Origin: Argyresthia goedartella
Taxonomy: Eukaryota; Arthropoda; Insecta; Lepidoptera; Argyresthiidae
NCBI GenBank assembly: GCA_949825045.1
Contig: OX463809.1
Span: 2,259,501 to 2,323,500, forward strand
Direction of reading: 5' to 3'
DNA: 64,000 nt
Below the pieces are notes generated by a model, which saw only the letters and a list, made by a program, of their open reading frames with translations, searched no databases and was not told where the DNA came from. Each line of letters starts with the position of its first letter. Positions within the stretch are counted from its first letter, which is position 1. Made by a program: the position numbers and the translations under genes. Below are positions 48,071-58,814 of the stretch, in pieces.

Positions 48071-48702
48071 GAAGCGTTTGTCTGTCTGTGTATCTGTCAC
48101 TCTGGCGCTCAAACGAGTGTACGGATTTAATGCGGTTTTCTGTAATTTGTAGTAGTTTTTCCTGCGATGGCTTATTAAAATCGGATCAGTGCTTCGAAAG
48201 TTATCAGCTTAACAAGGTAACAAGACAGCCATATTTTAGACTTAAGGTTTCTATTATTTTGTCGTAGGTGGTTTACATTTTAAAATAGTTATGTTTTATG
48301 CATATCTCCTTCTGTCACAAAGATTGCTGTTTTGGATTATATTGTCGCTTCTCGCCTAAAGTGTGAGTCTTCTTTGATATCTATTCTTTCTTCTTAGTTC
48401 TATGTTTAGTTTTGTTGATAAGCGACTTTATTATTTTCTGAGTACGTAAAAATACCCTATACATCTAGTACTGCTTCTCGAGGAAGTTTGAATGTATGGT
48501 ATCAATTTCTGAGGCTAAAAGAGGGCTCAACTGTGTTTCTGCCACCACGTATAGCAAAAACCGCTATGTTTTGTTATTCTATGAATAGTTATTCTATAAT
48601 CTTGTAGTAATTAAGCTATTAGTGTTTCCTAGCTAGTTGTACAAATGATTAGCATGAAATCTTGAATCTTGATAGGCCTCATCAATGCCCAGCCTTTATG
48701 CA
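48071..48702. other. intronic, no gene seen
   Basis: It starts with the GAAGC target duplication. GTTTGTCTGTCTGTGTATCTGT at 48076-48097 resembles the text at 10564-10585, where a short related phrase (AAACGAGTGTACGGATTTAATGCGG against AAACCGATGGACGGTTTTAATGCGG) also follows. The BEL element therefore landed in, or next to, a dispersed-repeat fragment. Confidence 0.4.
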
Positions 48703-48851
48703 AATCAACTAGTACAGGCCCCGCCAGGTTTCCTTGTGTTTGAGCTAGTTGTCTTTTATCTCTCTCTCTCACCCCACCTTTATCCTATGAGAGAGAGGAG
48801 GCTCGCTCAAAGGTCAACAAACCTTTAGGAGCCTGTACGATGAATCAACTA
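48703..48851. repeat. palindromic MITE-like element
   Basis: GTACAGGC near 48712 and its complement GCCTGTAC near 48832 bound an imperfect palindrome with inner pairs (GTTTGAGC with GCTCAAA, TCTCTCTCTC with GAGAGAGAG). The 9-bp words AATCAACTA flank it at 48703-48711 and 48843-48851. The right end has four extra bases before the flank, so a target duplication is only possible. Confidence 0.45.
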
Positions 48852-48902
48852 ACCACCCCCTGGCTGGAAATATCGTCAAACTAACATGATCTTGCTAAAG
48901 TT

Positions 48903-49117
48903 AGCGACCTCTGTGGCGCTGTGGATGTGGATCTGCCTACCATGCGAGAAGTCCGGGTTCGATCCCCGGCTGGGGATAAAGAAAACAAAAACCCGAGGTC
49001 TTGGATGTTTATATGTGTGTGACGTCGCTGTTTCTGGTTCCCACGATGCAGGCTATCCTGGTGTGGGGCCAGAAACAATGTATGTATCTGTATGTAAATG
49101 TTTATGATTATTAAAAA
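48903..49117 (+). mobile_element. tRNA-derived SINE, second family or copy
   Basis: A box TGGCGCTGTGG (48914-48924) and B box GGTTCGATCC (48956-48965) in tRNA-like spacing. The body contains GGTCTTGGATGTTTATATGT and CAGGCTATCCTGGTGTGGGG and ends GATTATTAAAA. The head differs from the SINE at 8222, so this is probably a different subfamily. Confidence 0.75.
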
Positions 49118-50834
49118 TGCCTGCAGTACCATGAACTTGATAGAAGTGAAACTGTAAAACTAGTTTACATGCATTGGAATTATAGTAGGAAAAGACGTTA
49201 CTCAAAATTAATGAGAATCTCTTCCACTTTTCGAATCGTTTGCCCAAGAAGTTCACTTCAAAAACGTTCTTGCTTATCCAAGGTGCCTACCAAAAAATAT
49301 CACAGGAAAAACAAACAGACCCTGAACTGGGAAAGAGGCCTTCGCGCGGCCAAATTCGCGGTATTGACAGCAAGATGGCGGATTTTTATTTATTTTAGAC
49401 GTGCTATCAGCGCGGCTGGTTCTCACGGTGTGACAGATAGCCGGTATCGCCTCGTTTCCGGGCAGTCGGCGAAGATGCGCCTGCGCACGCCATAGATATC
49501 AGAGGCGCGCGCCACTGCTAGTGCTATACATATAATACATGCAACTAGCTAGGTAGAGCTGCTGATTTAGATGTATGCAGGTACAGTGAAAGCTTAATTA
49601 GCTGGGCCGGGCATTAGAGCATACTCATACTATGTATATTTCTTAGGTCCTTACGGAAGGAGCGTGAATTGCTGGCATTAGCCACTATTAAGTGAACGCT
49701 GTGCTTTTTGTGTATTATGGGAGAAATATCTTCATTTTTTGTCACTATTGCATTGATTTATTTATTTATTAATATTAGGAACACCAACAGAACATGCAAT
49801 GCTCATTTAAATTAAATTTATATTTGGTACTAATGTATAATCCTAATATAGGCGATCACACCATTCACAAGATTACATTAACTAAAATATAATAAATGTA
49901 TTATATTAATGTTCAAATTCTTCAAATCAACATTTATAATACAAAATACAATAATAACATAATAAAAATAAACAAAAATTCAGGCAACATAAAATAACCA
50001 AACAATCAGTATATCTCCTGTCAAAACTGTAAAAAATCAATTACATTCATTCATAAATCATTTAACGAAAACATCATATTAAAATTAATGAAAAAGAATA
50101 ATGAGGTTCATAAATTTTAAGGAGAGAAAATTATCACAAGGATAAATAGAGCCCAGAAGAAGTAATATCGGCCCACTCTTGCATAATAATACGTTTTCGT
50201 CGCTTTTCGATTGATATCATCTATCAGTTTGATTTTATTTGCATTTCCACCGGTTTCACAACGCGTAAACCAATATGAAAGTCAGCTGGAAAAAAAAACA
50301 TTACGAAATTCACGCTATCAAAGTAAATACTCTTCAGTTGATTGACGGCGACTCGTGGGAATGGCAGTTTGTAATTTTGGGTACATATTTATTCAAACAT
50401 TACGATAAGCACTCTAAAGTACTTACACATTTCTCTTATCAATTGCCCAAGCAGAGTAATGAACTGCCCTAAAGTTGTATTAGTTACCAAAATGCAGTTA
50501 TCTTATACTCGTACCAAAGTTCCGAATGCAGGCGGCAAAGGCTGACAAAAACTTAATTGACAAAAACTTGTCTACCAAGTTTGCTACCTTAAAAGGTCAC
50601 CTTTTGTTTTTGCTAGTAAAGCCAAGAATCGGTATAAAATTCTTTTTCCTTTGCAAAACCTGTTAGTTTCTTCGTTAACTTTAGGAGAGGATCAGTTTAA
50701 GTTACGTAATTGGTCACCTTTTTAATTATTTCCAAATCCTAACGTAAGTCCCCAAAAGAGTGAGTGTAAACTATACATAAATGCTCCCTTAGCGCCATGT
50801 AAGTATGGAACTAATGGTACCATACAATGGTAAC
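49118..50834. other. intronic, no gene seen
   Basis: AT-rich, with ATTTATTTATTAATATTAGG at about 49756-49780. Short frames only. Confidence 0.4.
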
Positions 50835-51275
50835 ATATTTTATTTACACACATATGATAAACCCTCTTTACTGCGTCCAAAACCCGCACGTTACGACTAG
50901 CAAAATGATATACTACTTGGTGAAACTCATTTCTTATCTGAATATTGATACCATAATGTATCAATATTTCGATATATTATGACATTTAAATTTCGAACGC
51001 CGACGCCCGCCTGCGTGCCGCCCCTAGTTTGTCTGTGAAGTTGGTACTACTGACTGAACAAGCTAAACAACTGCAGAGCAATGATCAATGCCACAATGCC
51101 AGTCGAACATGCGGTTCCTGAACACATCAAAGAGAGCTTATAATATGTGTGTAGATACACTAGTATATGTAACTGTTCATAATTAGGCATTAAAACTCTC
51201 GAGTGATATTATTATGAAACGAGCCGAACTCGAGTTTCAATGCCCTCCATTATGTATCAGTCACATAAACTACAA
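50835..51275 (+). repeat. compound palindromic element C, copy 3
   Basis: Same orientation and module order as copy 1: a core with TTATTTACACACATATGATA at the left and TAATATGTGTGTAGATA at the right, then the ATTAAAACTCTCGAGTGATA module. Confidence 0.8.
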
Positions 51276-52023
51276 ATATGTTGAGAGACAGACACTTTTA
51301 AAAAGCTATTAGCATAAAAAATAACAAAACACTCGATTGGTATCTCGAAATTCAAATTGAACAATCAACGTATCCGTTGTGATTTTAATCGAGGTTTTGG
51401 GTGGTCTCCGAGATTGATTTAATTGAGATCACTCTTGCATCGTAACTCGTCTAGTCTCACATCACCAACTTTTTTATTTCGGTAAAGGAAACCGCGACTC
51501 AAGTCAAAAGTATCCATCTCGAGTATCAGTTATCTCTGGTTTCGATCCATGGCGCTGATGTCTTATCTGTGGCTACCGAAGAAGTTGTTCTTAATCAAAA
51601 GATGTTTTTTATTTCGTTAAGTTGCCGAAGTTGCCTATTTTGATGACCTGCGTTTAGTAATCGCAGGTTCATGAGTTAAACGAGGTGTTTACGCAACAGT
51701 CGATGCTTAACAGAAACCGAGGCTGTAGGTCCTTCTTGCAAGAACTGTATAGGCTCGGTCGGTACATTTAACCTGGATAGGAGCTGGAACAATATAATGA
51801 TCAGAAAATACCACATATCACAGGGCGAGGGCCTCGTGGGCGGAGCAGTCCCGGCGATGTGCTCAAAGGTGCATTCTGCTTCACCGACGAAAAAGAAATA
51901 TGTCTTAAACTAAAAGATCAGATAGGCCCTTCGTAATGTTAGGCACTCGGCAATCGCCTGTCGGCAAGCTTGCTATTTACAAGTAGTGATCCATTCTCAT
52001 GACATTGCTTGAAGGGAGAGGGG
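51276..52023. other. intronic, no gene seen
   Basis: No recognisable frame or repeat. Confidence 0.4.
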
Positions 52024-52089
52024 ACTCCTTTTTGGATGGATAAAAATTGCCAAAACATTTTGGCAATTTTTACCTGTCCAAAAAGGAGT
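52024..52089. repeat. 32-bp near-perfect hairpin with 2-nt loop
   Basis: Left arm 52024-52055 begins ACTCCTTTTTGGA and ends AAATTGCCAAAA. Right arm 52058-52089 is its complement except for three or so adjacent mismatches. The loop is CA. Confidence 0.9.
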
Positions 52090-52714
52090 TTTAACTTGTA
52101 AGGGCCTCTTGTGAAATGGCTCTGAATGACCACTGAACGCATCCCGCACCGGGTTTATTACCATTCGTGGGTCGCAAGCCCGTCGTTTGCATGAGGTAGT
52201 TTCGTGCCGTTGCATTTTATCTGCCGTAAATCGTAATGTTAGCGAGAGTTGTCAAAAATTGTTAAATTATGTCAAAGGACCATCATTATTGAGAATTGTG
52301 GCAATATTATGCATACAGATATCAGCCAATATGCTGAATCAAAGCATAGCTTTGTTGAAATTAAGTAAGTCAATAGAGAGTCAACTCGCATAGTTTCTTG
52401 ACATAGTACATACAATCGTATGTATGTACAATTACGAATATGCCGCTTATGTTGCCATATTTTTTTAATTTTCTAACATTTCCTGTCAAGGTTTATTTAT
52501 TTAGCATTTGGTCAAAAATTTCATGACTATTTTAAAAAATATTGCCATTTAAGCAATTCAAAAAGCATGTTAAAGCGACTTGGTCGAAAAAGGGATATTA
52601 CAATGTTCAAGATTACTTAAATGACGGGAGTGTATGGGGTTAATCTGGCTCAACACAGACCTTGCTGTTAATATTTTTTGTAATTATTTATTCCTGCTTA
52701 TCAATCATAATAAT
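52090..52714. other. intronic, no gene seen
   Basis: AT-rich DNA with short frames only. Confidence 0.4.
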
Positions 52715-52858
52715 TAATATTGTAATATTTGTATTAGTTAAGCACAAGCAAGTTTTAAATGAGATCTAAAAATCAATCTGTGGGAGTTTCTACGCCCTTG
52801 TCCCACAATGGTCCAATGTAGAGAAGAGGCAAAATAAAGAAACTTTGACTTTGACTTT
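52715..52858 (+). mobile_element. LINE 3' end with (TTTGAC)n tail, copy 2
   Basis: Same family as 4965-5163, ending AAACTTTGACTTTGACTTTA. It lies about 250 bp upstream of the exon 2 acceptor. Confidence 0.6.
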
Positions 52859-53106
52859 AGTCGCTAGCGTCTACGAATTCTTTGGAGCTTAGGCTAATTT
52901 AGAGGGTTTTAATAATTACGAGTATTGCACCTTTAGAAACTTTGAAAAGTTAGTTTTTAGCACTAGATACATCATCTGAGAACCGCTGAAGTAGTAGCGT
53001 TCTGTAGTCACTACAGTTTAGTAGTAGTATCACCATAAGTTTCCCTATAACACAAATTATCCCCGAGTTTATTTTTTATTTAACCCCCTATTCTGTTCCG
53101 TTTCAG

Positions 53107-53185
53107 GTTTTGTGTCGTGTTCCCCTTCCCCGTGCAAAAATGGCGGGAACTGTCTCTCGGCACCACATGGCGAGTCCTATTGCAA
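53107..53185 (+). CDS. first EGF-like repeat exon of the secreted or membrane protein, candidate Notch (exon 2)
   Basis: A 79-nt exon between acceptor CCGTTTCAG and donor CAA|GTAAGT. Joined to exon 1 in phase 1 it adds 26 codons plus two bases: FVSCSPSPCKNGGNCLSAPH, then GESYC, then an incomplete AA. codon. This is the first four cysteines of an EGF-like domain with the C-x4-C-x5-C-x9-C spacing. The x9 (eight is commoner) and the NGG motif match what I recall of the first EGF repeat of insect Notch, also reached through a signal-peptide exon. The rest of the domain must lie beyond the window, as no further EGF exon was seen. Other EGF-repeat proteins remain possible. Confidence 0.65.
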
Positions 53186-53201
53186 GTAAGTACCAGTAAC
53201 A

Positions 53202-53253
53202 TTTCTGTAGCCTCACTTTACTAAATATATTTAATAAAGTGAGGCTACAGAAA
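53202..53253. repeat. perfect 19-bp hairpin just after the exon 2 donor
   Basis: TTTCTGTAGCCTCACTTTA (53202-53220) and its exact complement (53235-53253) with a 14-nt AT loop. The word GCCTCACTTTA occurs again at 53254-53264. The stem begins 16 nt after the exon end. Confidence 0.95.
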
Positions 53254-56200
53254 GCCTCACTTTACATGGACAATTTCATAGGGGAATATTTTTGGACAAC
53301 TGTCTTCCAATGTATGCGCATGCGTATCCTGTTTAAATTGCTAAAGGCAATTGAACTTGCCACGAAACAAACTGCAAACTGGGTCTCAAAAACTCTACAA
53401 ATCTTACACCTTCTTAAATTATTATCTTCGCAAAAACACACGTATCTACTAAAACTACTCAATTCCTCGTATTATAAAACGCATCGTTGCATCTGCATCT
53501 GTGTCCGAAGCGACAAATGAACAGATGCTCGCTCGATATCGGCCACAAGTGGACCCTCCTAATTGCGGCAAAAATAAAAAAAGTTACATTCCCGGGGCAT
53601 TGCCGTTAATGCGTTTCACTTGTGTGGATTGATACGCAGTCGGGATGCATCGGGTTAATGTATTCCTTTTGTGAAGGGAGGTGTTCTGAGGCGTGATACA
53701 TAATGCAACGGAGGGACACAACAGTGACGTAGCGATTTTTTATCAACCGATCGAATGAACGTAACATATCATGTCCCTGATTGAGATCGCAATTTATATC
53801 AAAACATATGGTCGACCATATTAAAATTTTCTTTTGTAGTAATTTCCAATTGCTAAAAGTGTTTCAATTAACGCCTCCGATTGTAGAAATCTCCTTAAAC
53901 GTGGTCAATGCTTGCTCTAGAGGTGTGGCAGGCCTTGTGTGGTTGTCTCGGAGGCTCATTAAAACACTCGATATGGGATATAGTGTGAACAGCTCATGTA
54001 TTCTTAGTTTAGAACTCATTACCAGTATTTCGATGTCAACAACAGACATTGATACAAAGAAATTTGACTTTCCGAATCACAGGTTACCTGGTCAGCTGTT
54101 GGTAATTGATAGTGCTAGACACATCTCTCATAGATCACAACATCTATATCCCAAAATTATATTTATTCTGAACCATCAGTTATCTATCCCATGGCCGGGA
54201 TTTTCACCGATATCGTATTGTAAGGAAGAACTAAAATAATCAAAGTTTGCTGCTAAATCACAGTGTTCAAACCACACGTGCGTTACATTACAGTGCAAAT
54301 TGTTCACAATAGTAAAGATCGAGGATAACAACCCCTTTACAAATTGACCACTCCACTCGAAACGTGACGGCTTGTCAAATATGCGAATAGACAGAACGTG
54401 CTCCAACAAGCTCATCGCAATACCAATCTAATTACTGAGAGTTTAAAGGAAGATTTTCTTTAACATTGGGTTGTTGGATGATTCGCGGTTTTCTATAGCC
54501 ACTCCATTATGTTTCTTGATAAAAAGTCAGCCCCCATCCAATAGGTCATTTTAGCGCTTTTGTAACGAATAATTTGTCTTGTGCCAGATGTATTTGCAAA
54601 GGAAATGGATGACAGCTAGACGCTGCGCGAACGCAAGGTAGTATGTAGAATCTGGGGCGCACGCCCACTTCTATTAGACATAGTTCAGCAACTTGACCGT
54701 ATAGGTACCCAACCCATCTACCTCATGTACTGGATGAAACTGACTTTGTGAGCCGCTATATTTCAATATTATGTCTCTATGCGATTGTTATAGTTGCTGT
54801 GCGAATATGATTCGTGATTCAGTTATTCAAAACATAATTTACTTTTCATCTCATGCACCATTCCCATTGATCTTTCTATAATTGAAGAAACGACCCGAAC
54901 ATTACTTAGTAATTTCTCGTTGTCATTATAGTTTCCAATCCACAAAATGATTAAATAAAAGAAGACAATGGCCATGGTCCTAAAAGTCGATTTTGGATCA
55001 AGATCACACAATCTTCATGTATGCGACACCGCCCACATCCATTAACAGGATGATGGAAGGCGCAGACCACGGCTGGAACAGGACCGAGGCGAATAATAAC
55101 CAGACTGTTTCCACCTAAAAGATGATAAACATTTTTTTATCCGATAACTCACATAATAACGCTCTCTTCGTCTTAAAATGTATTTGATGAAACCCGTTTT
55201 CGCAGTCTAAAACACTCAATTCAAAACTGGTTAACTTGACGTTTATGTTTAAGCTTACAAACATGCGATAACGAGAATTCTCTCGAGCCATTTGTTTATG
55301 GAAAACCAGAGCAATTCCTCTTCTCCGCTATGAATCTTAGCACAACTAAACGCAAATATTTTCTCTTCGTAAAGTTAAACCAGACAAGCGCTCGGTCCAC
55401 CATTGTTACGCGGAGGTTATTTTATGATCGCTGCTACACGATGATCTTATTCAACTTGCTCTAACTACGCGAGATTTAGATTGCATTGCTGCGATAAAAT
55501 CTGTATCTTCGATGGTTTTGGATCTACCCGCAAGTATTATAGTTTGTATTCGTAATGATAATTGTTGAATGCACATTGTAAGATTCAAGCAATGCATTAT
55601 TCTGGCCCTAACAAGACAGAAATTCTTATGGTTCCTTAAAATACTTGAATGTCTTTAGTTTTCAGCGGTAGGATGTTCAGAGTCACATCAAAGCGGTTAA
55701 TTTGACCAAAATTCCATAACTGCGCCGAAACATTGCCGGGCGGACATTAAACCTCGTCGGGAGGTTGATATGAAGGTGGGGCGAAATTAAATATGCCGCA
55801 ACAATTTCACACAGGAACCGCTGCGGTCCGTAGCATGTTCCAAAACTGCTTCAGATTCCGAGAATAATGTGCTTGAGCAAGGAATGAACCCGCGACCCCG
55901 CGGCCCGCGTACACGTAGTTCCACTCACGAAAACGTTATTTGTACGATGATTGTGATGAAACACTTGTGTATAAAACCCTTTATTACATTTTGTATGACT
56001 AATCTACATGTTGCATGACCCAGCAGGTTTATTGAAACTTTAGCTGTGTATATGCATGTACGTAACTTTCATTGCGACCATAACCATCATAGAGTATAAC
56101 AATAAAATTACCTACAATACATATTACTTTAACTTTAAGTTACTTCTTGCGTAAATCAGAGTCCCCATCGCGTCCCCACTATAAACTTTTACGACAGTGA

Positions 56201-58433
56201 ATTAAAACATATTAAATAGGAGACAGCATCATTGTAAAGTACCTTTATGCGTGTACGCCTGCAATAAAACAAACTCTGAGCTTTGGAGGTGACGCTCCAA
56301 GTCTTGAAAAGAGTATGCTTCACACGGGTAAAATTACGCAAACTGAAAGTCAAGCGACGTCAGTATTATATGTAGCAAGGACAGTTGCATAACTTTACGA
56401 AGCTGTGAATTTAAAGCATCATTATCTGTAATTTTAGTACCACCGACCACAAAATTGAGTTTACTGTTTACTTCTTTATTTTGCAATTCATTTCGTACAG
56501 GTACCTCATCACAAAGTACTGCTAGGGCCGACATTTTCCAATCCCAAGATTAACGGGCTCTGTCCGTAGGGTTTTTCTTCCGCGTGAAGTCCGCGTCCAC
56601 TTACGTGCCAGGGTGATCCATTAGACGTAATGTGTTTATAATAAAGGCTGAGAAGCAGCAGCGTAGACAGTAAGAAATGCATTAGTATTTAATCGCCCCC
56701 CTTCTCCCATGCCCATATCCCTTAGCAGAGTATCGAGCTACCTTGTTACGCTTGGTAATGGAACAGGGGTTATTCTTTTACTATTTGTCTTCGCTGCTTT
56801 ATTTGACTTAGTTGTAAGAAGATAATAGCAAGCACTTCCTCAAATTCGTTTCGAGTGAGATGACTCCATGACTCGGCAGTGAGCGTGAGAAAACAAATGA
56901 CTGGCGGACGATAGTTTTTACGTTTCATGTCTTATTGATTTCAGTGATCACGCGAGTCCGATTCTCTTAAGGCTCGTGCATCGGTAAAATTAGCTACTCG
57001 ATTCGTGGTGGGTGCAATTTGGGACACAACCCTATTAAAATAAAGTTCATAACAGCTCACACTGAAACATGCCATTCACATCGGTGGCTGCGGCAAAACA
57101 GTACGAATAAGTATTGTGTGATTTTAATTTATTTTACAAAAACTATTGATTGAATACTAATGTATTTTGATTACCTATTTTTTGCCATGTTTCAGTGTGA
57201 GCTGTTACCAACTTTATTTGAATGAGGTTTTGTCCGAAATTTCAACCACCACCGATTGAGCTGCAAATTTTTCCGATACACGTGCATTAAAAGCTATTGT
57301 AGAGGTATATAATCACACAGTTAGTATTACAGTCTAGCCCAGGGTCGTGTTTTCTTAGTGTCCATACTAGCATTATAAAGAGTTTTTTTCCGTACGACAG
57401 CAATCTTTCCATTCAATTCAATCAAGCCCCAAAGAAGCGAGATAGCTTCGCTTGCATTGAATACGCTGAGATCCGAGATCCAGAGAATCGATTACATCTA
57501 AATGAATCACGTACAGCGGCAATGTCCGTATCACAGGCAGGCCGCTTTTATTTTTGATGTTAAATATATTTTTCTCGTATGATCGCAAAAAGTTAACCGG
57601 TTGCAGAGCGCCTCGTATGTGACGATAACCACTAGAACTGGAAAGTACTGAGCAAATTACCAGATGTTTCTGGCAGATTCTGGCATAGCTTTGCGTAGCC
57701 TAAACTGAGAGGAAAGGCAACATTTGCGAAGACTTCCATATGAAATACTTGCGTTTAAAGATTTACAACGTCAATTTGCTGCCTGGATTTTAGAGGATTT
57801 AAGTGTAGACTTATATGTTTATATTTTTGGCATGATGTGAACTGTCTAAGTGCTGGCTTAGACCCTAATGATAACCTATGACTGGTTATGTTGACTGCCT
57901 TCTTTCATAAACACGGCTTTGTATTTGTCAAGAAGATTTATTATTTATTATACAAACGATGCTGCTAAATACTAGCTACAATGTTCTTCATTCGGTTTAG
58001 TAGGTCTTGTCTATAGATTAAATTGACGCAACATCAAGTATTAATAAAACATTATAGGCGTAACATAATTTATTAATCTATGGCGGAACTCGCTTTATAG
58101 CGGGTCCACTCAGTAAATTGTATCTCGTACATGCACTCGTGATGTTTATATCGTTTAATAATGCACTTCATTACCATAAACATAGGGTATATTATTCCTC
58201 GTTACGTATTCCGGCCGTGGGTCCTTATGGGCGAACAATTTACGTGTCGGTAGTCGCTTGGGACTTTGGAGGCTATTCTCTTTTTGCTTGTGCCGTGTTC
58301 ACTGAGTGAGGAAATTCGTTGTCTCCAAAACGTGAGCTTATGGCTTAAATCAGTGTCGTATTTTGGAAACCGTAACATTTATTTTGAATACCACCAGCTG
58401 TGTAACTAATGGATGTTTATTTAGTTTTCAAAC
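53254..58433. other. start of intron 2, no gene supported
   Basis: AT-rich. It holds opposing ORFs around 53781-55011 (see findings) and no EGF-like exon. A GC-richer patch lies at about 55735-55910. The direct repeat AAACATGCCATTCACATCGG does not recur. Confidence 0.4.
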
Positions 58434-58814
58434 ATGGTATATTTATTCGGACATATGGTTTTGTATGTCTTTTTGGTGGGACTGGCTTTGAATGAGCTGG
58501 ATCAAGATGACCATATTCATAATCATATTCTTTATTGCACAGAAAATATAGATATACAGACAGTTACAAGAAATGTTATAAGCAAAGGCAAGCTTATCTC
58601 TAAAGAGATATTTCTTCCAGCAAACCTAAGCAAGACCGGAGACTTTATGAAACAGGGCAGGAAAGTACCATCAAATATATCTAGGCTTAAGTCCATAAAT
58701 AACCCTCCATCAAACAGCAAAATCTTTAAAGTTCAGAAGAATAGTCATCATCAGAATTCTTTTCGGTCTCAAACCAAACAAAACTACCAGAAAATTTCTC
58801 TTAGAGCCCCTTGA
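58434..58814 (+). CDS. possible small secreted protein ORF, unrecognised
   Basis: 126 codons from ATG to TGA. The first ~20 residues (GHMVLYVFLVGLALNELD) are hydrophobic like a signal peptide. The remainder is polar and basic, rich in N, S, K and Q (SGKGKLISKE-like and NPPSNSKIFKVQKNSHHQN), without cysteines apart from one. No domain is recognised. In AT-rich intronic DNA a frame of this length can arise by chance, and no promoter or splice signals single it out. Function unknown. Confidence 0.2.
   Translation: MVYLFGHMVLYVFLVGLALNELDQDDHIHNHILYCTENIDIQTVTRNVISKGKLISKEIFLPANLSKTGDFMKQGRKVPSNISRLKSINNPPSNSKIFKVQKNSHHQNSFRSQTKQNYQKISLRAP

Larger units (their letters stand above)
11785..53106 (+). 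other. intron 1 of the EGF-repeat gene (41.3 kb)
   Basis: It runs from a GTAAGT donor at 11785 to a pyrimidine-rich acceptor ending TTCTGTTCCGTTTCAG at 53106. Exon phases agree (1 to 1). I see no intervening plus-strand exon with an EGF-like cysteine pattern, although very small exons could be missed. It contains all the mobile elements listed between these coordinates. Confidence 0.55.

Noticed and set aside
48903..48975. tRNA gene
   Set aside because: Same reasoning: a tRNA-like head of a SINE.
53781..54239. 152-codon plus-strand ORF
   Set aside because: No domain recognised and it overlaps opposing frames of similar quality; it is not an EGF exon.
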